From contig CM070501.1 of assembly GCA_036346375.1 (NCBI GenBank), positions 30,276,539 to 30,340,538 of the forward strand: 64,000 nucleotides of DNA. Reading direction: 5' to 3'. Source of the stretch: Guadua angustifolia. Its lineage: Eukaryota; Streptophyta; Magnoliopsida; Poales; Poaceae. A program made the translations under genes and the position numbers. Below, in pieces: positions 8,791 to 18,449 of the stretch. The notes under the pieces were generated by a model, which saw nothing but the letters and a program-made list of their open reading frames with translations, searched no databases and was not told the DNA's origin. Each line of letters opens with the position of its first letter. The first letter of the stretch is position 1.

Positions 8791-10610
8791 GTGCAACACA
8801 TGCACAAGGACCTCCTCAAGTGCAACACATGCACAAGAGACTCTCAACCCACTTCTAATTGCAACACATGCAATTAGTCTCACTCTTGCTCAAGAATAAC
8901 TTATGGAAATGCAATACATGCAAATCACCTCTCAAATACTCACACAAGAGCCAATACACAAATGAGAGCTTCAATACATGAACCACCTCACCCAATATAC
9001 TCTAGCAACCAGCAAATGCCCCCCCATGACCTCCTTTTATAGCCTCACAAAGAAAACTAGCCGTTGGAGGGCAAAACGGGCATTAAACGAGCTAAAACTA
9101 GCCGTTGCTACAGTGTTTGCAGTACTACCGGCCCCTACGGGCGGTAGTACCGGCCTAGGAACTCTCTCTGCCAAATAACTACCGCACGGGCGGTACTACC
9201 GGCCCCTACGGGCGGTAGTACCGCAGCTACAGCCACCAAAAAGCTCATAACTTTTTACTCCGAACTCCGATTTGGGTGATTTTTGATTCTATGCGAAGCT
9301 TATCACGAGGGCTACAATCTCCACACATTTTCATGATTTAAGCACCCATAGATATTTTTTAAATATCACCAAAACCAAACTCTAATGCAGTCATTCAAGT
9401 CTAAATTTGATTTTCCGAAATCCCTCGCATAGACTTGATGAAAGGCATGACTACAAGCTATAAAGAGTCACTAACATCAAATATTGAGCCATGATGATCA
9501 ACTCATGATCAATATAACTTTTGCAAAACACATTTGCAAATAACCCGAAAAGCTATAAGATCAATCCTCTAGCCATGCAAGGATCAACACATGATCCCGA
9601 CACTTTGCAAAACACATTTGCAAATGCCAACACATGCTCTAGGATTGAAACCCATAACCTCTAGCTTATTTGCAAACCATATTTGCAAATAACAAAACAG
9701 CATTTTGCAAAAACACATTTTGCAAACACAAACCATAAACTTTACTTAGCCTTTGTGATGATCAACACATGATCAAGACACAAGCTAAAACACAATGCAT
9801 GAGCTCTCACCTTTTGCAACACATGCAAAACTTAGCTCCATGCAAAACCACATAGATTAAGAAATATTGTTTTGCAAATGAAAACAAAACATGAGGCTTC
9901 AACATTTGCAACACATGCAAAAGTGAACTTCACGCAAAAGCCAACGCATATTGCTTATCCTATTTGCAACACATGCAAATCAAAGCATTATGCGAAAACC
10001 AAATGCATATGCTCTTCCTCTTTGCAACATATGCAAATCAGAGCATAAACCAATAACAACCGAGCATAAACTTAACCCATTCGCAACACATGCCAAATGG
10101 TTAACTCTTATGCAAAAACCAAATCCAAATGATTTGAGCTTGAGTGAACGCGGATTGAGATCATCAACACATGATGAAGCTCAAGTTAGGAGACAAACCC
10201 TCTTAATAGTACGGCGATAAAACTAGACTCAAAGACTACAAAAGTCCTTAGCCTATCTAGTTATACCTTCGCCGCCGCGCGCAAGCAATCCCCTTTGGGG
10301 TCTTTATGATCTTCACTTGATACTCCCTTGGGATCATCACTCGACTCCTCTTCTTTATCATCTCATCCATCTTTGGACCTAACTCAATCACAACTCATAA
10401 AACTTGTTAGTCCAAGATGCATGGTTGTCTCAATTATCTCTTGCACTCCATTAACACATAATGGATGCCTTTAGATCAATTGAGCACAACCTAAATCAAT
10501 TTGAATGATTTAAGTGTGTCTTAAGTACAATAGTGCAACTCATGCTTTATTATACTTAAGAGCTATTCATTTGTCCTTAATTAATCAAGGAACACCATCA
10601 ACACATGATG
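8791..10610. repeat. Dispersed hairpins with constant AACACAT centre
   Basis: At least 13 sites have the 7-nt centre AACACAT (or a one-base variant) flanked by perfectly complementary arms of different sequence. Examples are GTGC/GCAC at 8791 and 8820, CTAATTGC/GCAATTAG at 8855, GGATC/GATCC at 9581, TGATC/GATCA at 9759, TTTTGC/GCAAAA at 9812, ATTTGC/GCAAAT at 9962, TCATC/GATGA at 10161, TCCATT/AATGGA at 10447 and CATC/GATG at 10596. Variant centres AACTCAT (9500) and AACATAT (10026) also have complementary arms. Weaker or imperfect cases are at 8913, 8973, 9629 and 10085. None is evident in the related LTR at 51945-53565. Confidence 0.8.
9121..9232. repeat. Cluster of CGGTAGTACCG palindromes in LTR
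   Basis: Within 110 bp there are several copies of the near-palindromic CGGTAGTACCG or CGGTACTACCG, paired around GCCCCTACGGG. Related but more degenerate words recur many times at 52690-53200 and at 4921-4978. Sirevirus LTRs in other grasses are known to carry clusters of conserved palindromes, and this appears to be the version of this family. Confidence 0.7.
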
Positions 10611-11095
10611 AAATGTTCTTTAATGATTAACAAGACAAATGAACTCAATTTAAATTATCATTTAAATTGATATGAGTATATATTAACTACTCAAGTTTTC
10701 ATATACTCATGTATTTAGTTTCTTTGTCTTGATTCTTATATGTGTCAATAAGAATTAGATCAATACAAAGAGACTTTCAAGTTAAACTATAAACTCTCCC
10801 TAAGTGTGTGCATCCATGTAATATATGGATTGGGAAACATGATGCACATTTTGTGGTTAATATAATGAGGACATTCATATTTTAACTTAACTCCAAAGTA
10901 TGCAACTAATACTAGAATGGATACGCAAACATACCTTGGGTTTTCCATTCTTTTAATGCGATGAGACTAATCAAAGATATTCTAAATAAACAAGTTAGTC
11001 TCGATATAAGATTTGTCATTAATAATAAAATCACATTAAGGGATATTAGATTTGTCATTAACACCAAAATCATAACTAATAAAGGTTGAACTTAC

Positions 11096-13318
11096 AGCTA
11101 TGACAGTGTATCTTCTCAATCATGTGGTAGCAAAAAGTGTAGAAGGAAAAACACCATATGAAGCATGGTACCGAAGAAAGCCCAAGGTATTTCATCTCCA
11201 TACTTTCAGTTGTCTTGTACATGTCAACAATATCAAACCAAGTTCAAGGATAGAAGTGTTCCAATGATACTTCTTGGCTATGAGACAGTGTCCAAAACTT
11301 ATAAAGCCTATGATCCAATCAAAAGGAGAGTACATGTTACTTGTGATGTGGTGTTCCAGGAAGTTAGAGCATGGAATTGGGAAATTGGTGCAGCATAGGT
11401 GGAGGCAACACAAATTTACTGAGATGTGTTCACTGTTGATGTTAGTTCAAGTGCAGCTGGAAGTATTTCTCAAGAGCAATCATCAATTAATGGAACTCAT
11501 CTTGATCAACCGACTACACCACACCTTAATCAGCCAACCACACCAATTGCAACAGGAAATTCACTGAGTGGAGGGGTGTTAGCATCTCCAGGTAACATTT
11601 TTATTTCAGTAGATGTAGCTGCTAGGGGGTAGTATACCTGCGGTTTTGACAACACCTTCAAGTGCATCTTCGATTGAAACACCACCACTTCGAAGTTGAA
11701 CAATTATGGATTTGTATGGTACTACGCATGAGGTGGGGCTAGAGTATTTCAGTTTATGTCTTATGACTACAGAAGAGTCGGCAAGTGTGGAAGAATCTAT
11801 AAAGATGAGGCACTGGAAGAGGAGATGAAAGCAATACTTGGCAACGATACTTGGGAAAAGGTATCTTTACCTACAAATCATAAGCCCATAGGTTTAAAAT
11901 GGGTGTTTGAGATAAAGTAAGACTCAAAAGGCAATATAATCAAATATAAAGTAAGATTAGTTGCCAAAGGATATGCTTAGCAACAAGGTGTTTATTTTGA
12001 TGAAGTTTTTGCTTTGGTTGCAAGAATGGAAATTGTGAGATTTCTTGTTGCTTTGGCAACTCAAGGAGGCTAGGAAATTCATCATACGGATGTGAAATCG
12101 GACTTCTTGAATGGGGAGCTAGCTAAAGAAGTTTATGCTAGTCAACCACCAGGTTTGTTGATACCAACATTGCTATGGTGTTGAGGTTGAAAAAGGAACT
12201 ATGGATTTCATCAAGCACCAAGAGCATAGAATTTCAAGCTAGATGCAACTCTAGTCTCATTGGGTTTTGAAAGGAGCCCAATGGAGTATGATGTCTATAG
12301 AATAGAAAATGGAGGCTTAATGCTACTGGTTGGAGTATATGTTGATGACTTGGTCATTACAGGATCTTGTGTCGATGATATAACTGAATTCAAGGTTCAG
12401 ATGAAGAGATTATTTAGCATGAGTGATCTCGGTTGTTTGAGCTACTACCTGACTATAGAGGTGAAGCAATTCAATTATGGCATCACTTTATGTCAGGCAA
12501 GTTATGCATCAAATATCCTGAAAGCTTCTAAAATGGAGGATTGCAATCCATGTGCTACTTCCAAGGAAAATCGACTCAAGTTGAGCAAGAAAAACACAGA
12601 TATAGCTATTGATCCAATAAGACATCGAAGTATAGTTGGAAGTCTTTATTGATGTATAGTTGGAAGTCTTAGGTATTTGATAAATACAAGACCGAATATA
12701 GCATATGCAATGAGCGTCGTTAGTCGTTATATGGAGGCGCCAACTATTTAGCATCTTGCTACTGTAAAGCATATATTGCAATATGTGAAAGGAACTCTTG
12801 GATTTGGATGTTGTAATAAGAAATATGCTGATGGGGAGGCCAAGCTGGTAGGTTTTTGTGATGGTGATCTTGTTGGACATATTGATGATCATAAAAGCAC
12901 AATGGGGACAACATTTTTTCTTAGTTTAAGTTTAATCACATGGGTGTCACAAAAGCAGAAAATAGTGGCGCCTTTGTCATGTGAAGCTGAATATATTGCA
13001 GCCACAATAGCAGCTTGTCAAGCAATCTGGTTAAGCTGACTACTGGCATATTTGAAGGAGCCAGATAAAGTTAAGTTGTTTGTTGATAACAAATCGACCA
13101 TTGCCCTTCTCAGTCCATCACACACAAAGCAAACATATTGATACAAGATATCATTTTATTCATGAGTGTGTTGAAGAAGGGAAAGGTTGATGTGCATGTA
13201 AGCTTTGAAGATTAGTTGGCAGATATTCTAACCAAAGCGCTGGGTTGAATCAAGTTTCTTGAGTTGCGTCGTAAGCTTGGAGTAATAGATGTGAAAAACT
13301 GTACAACAAGATTAGAGG
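11096..13318 (+). pseudogene. Copia pol 3' half: integrase C-terminus, RT, RNase H
   Basis: This is the continuation of the Copia element at 588-1921. It opens in the integrase C-terminal region with YLLNHVVAKS and KTPYEAWYRRKPKV, then (frameshifted) RSVPMILLGYE and RVHVTCDVVFQE. RT follows from about 11880 (LKWVFEIK, VRLVAKGYA, DVKSDFLNGEL), with the catalytic YVDD at 12338-12349. RNase H ends with SCEAEYIA near 12978. Stops and frameshifts occur throughout. A 17-bp direct repeat at 12630-12646 and 12654-12670 inserts about 24 bp into the conserved IVGSLRYL segment. It is a non-functional, old copy, followed by a polypurine tract and the 3' LTR. Confidence 0.85.
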
Positions 13319-13320
13319 GG

Positions 13321-13729
13321 TGATTTCTTAGTTGTAATCTTGATGTCAGTTTACATCTTCACATCTTTAGTAGTTGCAGTTTTTGGTGTTTTTCAATTTG
13401 TTTCATATTGAGTCAGGAGTCTAGTAAGGTTGCAGATAAAAGCAAAAAAAATTTGAGTTTGTATTTTGTTTCGTGTACAAATAGATTTTGATCTATTATT
13501 TGACTATAAATAGAAGATAGAAAAACTGGTAGCAGTATCGCTAGGCAAAAGGAAATCGGTGTTTGCTTCTCAGAATTGCGAGCGATTAGTGTTTACTGTT
13601 CATCATCCGGTAATGCCAATTATGTTTTGCCTTTTGTAGTAAATTGGTTGTTTTGTTTTGGTTTCAACACTAGTGTTGTTGGTAAGTTTGCGATTGATCT
13701 TATAGCATATTCCTAATTTTGTTCCAACA
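13321..13729 (+). mobile_element. 3' LTR of the Copia element (409 bp)
   Basis: The LTR starts TGATTTCTTAG directly after the purine-rich tract AGATTAGAGGGG and ends TTTTGTTCCAACA, giving TG...CA ends. A TATA-type box, CTATAAATAGAAG, lies at about 13504-13516, as expected for the U3/R promoter. The matching 5' LTR is not present in front of gag at 588, where other sequence has replaced it. Downstream LINE-like sequence begins immediately. Confidence 0.75.
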
Positions 13730-13734
13730 GTTAT

Positions 13735-15389
13735 CACCCCTGATCAACTCCATTCAGTATGGTGTCTTGGGTTTGGCCATTGTAGGGGGTGTTCTAGTGT
13801 TATACGCTGTGGAAGTTGTAAGAGGTTACCAATCAATGAAAATATTTGTTGTTGTCTCCTAGCTCTGGTCTCTTTTTGGTGCTTCATCTTCTGCCTCATC
13901 AAGGAGAATGACCAAAACTAGACTGGTTTCACCAAGGGCAGGTAGCAAAACCATGGCTCCTATCCTACGTCAATACAGGGAATAGATCAGCACTACAAAT
14001 AGATGTTCCGACAAACGACCAAATGTCACAACATATTGTCGCCTTCTAAATTGGAATGTACATGGCATGAATTGGTCAGCCAAGAGCGGGGTCATTCGAT
14101 AGTTAGTAAGAGAGACAAGAGTCACAGTAGTATACCTGCAGGAAACAAAGTTGCAGTAGGTCAACAATGACATCGTAGGGAAGCACTGGGCGATAGCTTC
14201 AAAGATAATTATTACTTCTTATCGATGCAAGGCACACAAGAGGGAATCATCTTGGCCTACTCACCATCGTACTTCCATATCTCTGTTGTTCAAGCAGGGA
14301 TCTATATTTTGTCAACAACAATCACAATGAAAAATGGAGTCCAATGGTCACGTATGGTGGTCTATGGCCTACAAGTGGAATAGGACAAGCTTCACTTTCT
14401 ATAGGAGATTGTGGCATTCAAAAGCCACATGCTCCACGAATGGCTCATTTTTGGGGATTTTTAATCTCATCTACCGAGCAGAAGATAAGAATATTCAGAA
14501 TACAATAGGAGGCTCATGGGAGCCTTCGCCAAAGTACTACATGATGCAGAGTTAAAGGAGATTAGGTCAGACCGATGTTAACAAAGATCGACATGCTATT
14601 CCACACAACATAGTGGGACCTCCTATTTTTGAGCTAGCAGCTGAGCACTCTATCATCCCTCGTCTCAGATCATTGCCCACTAATACTTACTTCTCAGCCA
14701 GGTGGCACTCGAAAAATACTTAGGGTTTAGGTTTGAGTCCTTTTGGACACAAATATCAAGTTTCCAATAAACTTTGCAATAGGCTTGGAATAGCATTATT
14801 CAAACCCAAGATGCCTTATGGAGGCTTCACATCAAACAAGATAAAACTGTCAAAGTGCTCAAGACATGAAGCCGCACCATAGTGGGAGACCTCAATTTGC
14901 AATTTGTCGTGGCTAGTGAAATCATATTTTAGCTTGACAAGGTGCAGGAGAATAGGCATCTCTCACCACAAGAAAGAACTTTCCTTGCAAAGCTCAAACA
15001 TAGACTTTTGGGCCTAGCTGCAATTCAAAGGGTTTGTTTTAGACAACATTCGCACCTAACCTTTATTAAAGAGGGAGATGCTAATACCAACTTTTCCATG
15101 CTAAATTAAATGCTCGCAGGTGAAAGAATTATATTCTATCTATCGTCACAGCTAGGGGCACTCTACAGTCTACACACCAAAGAAGATAAAGAGCAAGATT
15201 TCTTCGACATCTTCAACCACTTGTTAGGCATAAAGAAGCAAAGGCCGCACACTCTCAATTAGAGTTGACTATAAATCCCATATCATGACTTGAGCAATCT
15301 AAAGGATCCTTTCGACATGGAATAAGTTAGGGGAGTGGTCTTCTCCATGCCCTACGAGAAGGCCTCTTGACCAGATGGCTACTATCGAA
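13735..15389 (+). pseudogene. L1-type LINE, endonuclease region (part 1)
   Basis: This is the first of three pieces of one non-LTR retrotransposon. The apurinic-endonuclease domain is recognisable by LNWNVHGMN near 14050, VYLQETKL near 14130 and the SDHCPLIL motif near 14665-14690, each broken by frameshifts or stops. The linker to RT ends with the MPYEKAS-PDGYY equivalent of the KAPGPDGF motif at about 15345-15389. There the frame is cut by an LTR insertion and resumes without loss at 16076 (FYKQCWQIVKEDL). Confidence 0.75.
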
Positions 15390-16075
15390 GGTTAGAAATC
15401 GGTAATAAACTTGTAGTCTTGGGTACCTTTGAATTAGCAAAGTTAGGCACGAAATTGGAGGTACATAATGTAGACAGGTTCGGGCCCCTAGATGGAGTAA
15501 CACCCTACTCCTGTGTGGATGATGTAGGAAGTCGATGAACAGAGTACAAAGTAGGACGCCTAACTCTAATTACAATGGAGATTGGGCTTAGAGGATGGCT
15601 AAGCTACAGCTAAGGGGTTGACAAAGCACAGTTCGCCAGCTTTTAGATGCTCTATTCGAAAGGTCTTCTTGCTTGTCTAACTCTGGGTGGCTTATAGTCT
15701 AAGAATTGCTTGTCTTCCTGAATGTACCTACCCTCGGGCCTTATATAGTCGAGGCAGCCTTTTCTCAGGTTGAGTTGTAGTCAGTTTGGGATACTAGATC
15801 GTAGCCGATGAGGAGTCCATCATTGCATGATTTTCGTAGCATATCCAAACTTCCCTAGATACCATGTATACTCGAGTTGGTTTCCTCATAATGGGAAAAC
15901 GATCAAGTCCTTCCTTGTATGAAGATACCCCCTCCGCGTATATCTTATCCCATAGAATTGGGCCCACGATATCTGGAGTTTCCAGATGCTTAACTGAGCG
16001 TATATGGTATAGTCTTTGAGTTTTCGGTGTATACCTATATCCTATATTTAGATATTCGATAGCTACATAGGACTC
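15390..16075 (-). mobile_element. Solo LTR, Gypsy-type, inserted in LINE
   Basis: About 686 bp interrupt the LINE frame exactly between GYYRR and FYKQCW. The composition is that of a grass LTR: AGGTTCGGGCCCCTAGATG and ACACCCTACTCCTG near the left end, and a minus-strand TATA sequence (CTATATAAGG, reverse complement of 15742-15751) suggesting minus orientation. No primer-binding site or internal region is seen, so it is a solo LTR from unequal recombination. A clear 5-bp target duplication could not be read, so ends are uncertain by a few bases. Confidence 0.6.
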
Positions 16076-16868
16076 TTCTATAAGCAGTGTTGGCAAATTG
16101 TCAAGGAAGACCTCATAGCAACTATTCATCACCTATACAATCTCAATGGACATCACCTAAACCTCCTGAACTCAACCAAAATTGTGCTACTTCCCAAAAA
16201 GCAAGATGCATCTAGGATCTCTGATTACAGGCTAATCAGTCTCACACATAGTGTTGGAAAGATCTTCTCTAAGTTGCTCGCGAACAGGTTGGCTCCATTT
16301 CTCCACAACCTAGTTCTCAACAATCAAAGCACTTTCATAAGGAACATGTCCATTCAAGATAACTTCTCGTACACCAAGAATCTCATCAGCACCTTTTATA
16401 GTAATAGATTATCGACACTCTTTATTAAACTGGACATAGCCAAGGCGTTTGACTCTCTCAATTGGGAGTATCTCCTAGAGCTATTGCAACACATGGGATT
16501 CGGTCAAAGATGGAGAGAATGGATCCCATTGCTTATCGCTTCCTCTTTCTCAAGGGTCCTGCCAATGGTGTTCCCGGTCGTTCAGTACCCCATAAGCATG
16601 GACTCCAGCAAGGGGATCCTCTATCGCCCATGCTATTTTTCCTAGATATGGACCCTCTTCAACAGCTAATAGCTAAGGCAGTCTGTGAGAGCTTTGTAAG
16701 TCCTATTCCCTACCGAATAGTGAGATATCAGATATCTTCTTATGCTGATGATGTGGCCATCATTGCCAATCCAGAATCACAAGGGTTGTGGGCTGTTGAG
16801 ACAATGTTGAGCATCTTTGGGGTAACAACAGGGCTTAAGGTCAACATCCAAAAAAGCAAAGTATAGCC
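16076..16868 (+). pseudogene. L1-type LINE, reverse transcriptase (part 2)
   Basis: The reading frame continues from part 1 with IVKEDLIATIHHLYNL and then RT motifs in order: IVLLPKK, DYRLISLTHSVGKIFSKLLANRL, LDIAKAFDSLNWEYL (catalytic Asp), HGLQQGDPLSPMLF and SSYADDVAII with YADD at 16741-16752. The fingers and palm are essentially complete apart from a frameshift near 16550-16580. It stops at 16868, where a CACTA transposon has inserted; reading resumes at 28699 in the expected frame (PIRCEEL). Confidence 0.9.
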
Positions 16869-16889
16869 CATCACTACAGGAAAACCGAA

Positions 16890-17290
16890 TTTTTTCGTCG
16901 GCCAAAAACCAACGAAAATTGGGATATAACCGACGAAAATTAATCGGCGAAAAAAATAGACGAAAATACGAATGTTTTAAATGCCACCCATTTAAAATAC
17001 GCATGTTTTACACCGGCTACGGTAAAACGTGATTTGTCAGCGGTGGATGGTGTGGCACTAACGCGTTTTCGTCGGTTTAGAAACCGATGAAAATATGTTT
17101 GCTCATTTTCGTCGGGTTATGTAATAGCCGACGAAAATAGATTTTTATATGTTCGTCGGCTGGGCTCAAGACCGACGAAAATAGGTTGGCATATTTTCGT
17201 CGGCGTTGATAAACCGACGTAAATATGATTACATATTTTCGTCGGTATTGCCCCAGGCCGACGAAAATAACCGATTCCAGGGGGAAAAAA
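16890..17290. repeat. CACTA subterminal repeat array, left (3' end of element)
   Basis: There are roughly a dozen or more copies of TTTTCGTCGG or CCGACGAAAA, mostly as facing pairs separated by short AT-rich spacers. In En/Spm-type elements such subterminal motifs are bound by TnpA and bring the ends together. Some copies have single-base changes (CCAACGAAAA, CCGATGAAAA, CCGACGTAAA). Confidence 0.9.
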
Positions 17291-18449
17291 ACCGATTCAT
17301 AATATCGCCGAATATTACAAATAACAGAGACTCAGGTCAATCTGACTCATGCTTCATTCCATGTATTTTGATACAATTAACAAAAAGGGTAATAATCCAT
17401 TAAAAAAATAAAGTTATACAGGATAAAGTGAAAATTGGTTACTAGTTCTGTAAATCGTGCGAGTCTTGCACATGAGTTTGTAAAACATTCCACTGTGACT
17501 CAATTACATCGACCTGCAAAGCAAGAAGTCCAATAAGAAAGGAAAAATGGAAATTATACGTAAGATCCTAAATCACAAAACATACACTCGGTGTGGAAGA
17601 GAAACTGTAAACTGAACTACGAAGACACTAAATAGAAAGGAAGTTTCATAGGCATTCACTGGCATATAAGCACATGTTCATTGGAAATAAAATGGTTGAT
17701 GCTTCCAAGGAAACTAAGTTTTAGCTGTAGAATGCCTAAAACATGTAAGTTTTCTTATGAGTTGGGAGATCACAAGACAAATAGAGTGAACCAAAAAAAA
17801 GTTTATTCAACCTCGAAATTCTGGAATATACAAGTCAAAATCACTAGTTCTGTGTGAATAGATATTCACATCCAATTCATTCCAGCTGAGGTTACTGGTC
17901 ATAAAACTACACGAGTTGGGGGCTAGAAACCAGGAGGCTGAAGCTTAGGGACAATTTCTCTTAAGAAGCTAAAGCTGACTTATAGAAGTTTTAAAAACAA
18001 AAAAGGGAAATACTTAAGCTAGAAAGTTCAAATAGGCATTTCAATAAATTTTCAGCCAACTTACCACCTCCATAAGATGTGTATCTCGGTATCCTTTAGT
18101 GTTGAATCATATTTTCTCATGCCTTCTGAGCTCATCGTATGTAATTGCACCGCTATTATCTGTGTCCATTGCCTCGAACATTTCCTTTAGCCCCGCAATC
18201 TCCTCAGAAAGACGGTTAAGAAAACTACAACTGGCACAAAATATCACAATAACAAATAACACATAATATCAGCGTCGTTTCAAACAAACAAAAAACACTG
18301 AATATCACAATAACAGTTTAATTCATAATTCACACAAACATCACAGTAACAATTATAACATGACCAAACATCACAAAAACATATGCAACAATCCACATCA
18401 AATACATACAATCACAAATCGTCACAAAAACATATATAACCATACAACT

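Larger units (their letters stand above)
8190..11095 (-). mobile_element. 5' LTR of the Sirevirus-like element (~2.9 kb)
   Basis: The LTR starts (plus sense) with TGTAGGATCGAGGATGCGCC next to the primer-binding site. The same opening, GCTCTGATACCACTT-TAGGAT, recurs at 51931, so this is a family signature. The other end is set where Copia coding sequence resumes at about 11096; the last part has TTTGTCATTAACACCAAAAT, comparable to GTCATTAATTACCAAAACCA near the end of the 51945 copy. Inside are a palindromic CGGTAGTACCG cluster and the AACACAT hairpin family. The right boundary is approximate. Confidence 0.65.

Noticed and set aside
8790..10620. CRISPR-like array reading of the regularly recurring AACACATG word
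   Set aside because: Spacing is irregular, the repeat is only 7-9 nt, and this is plant LTR DNA. The striking property is arm complementarity, not spacer structure.
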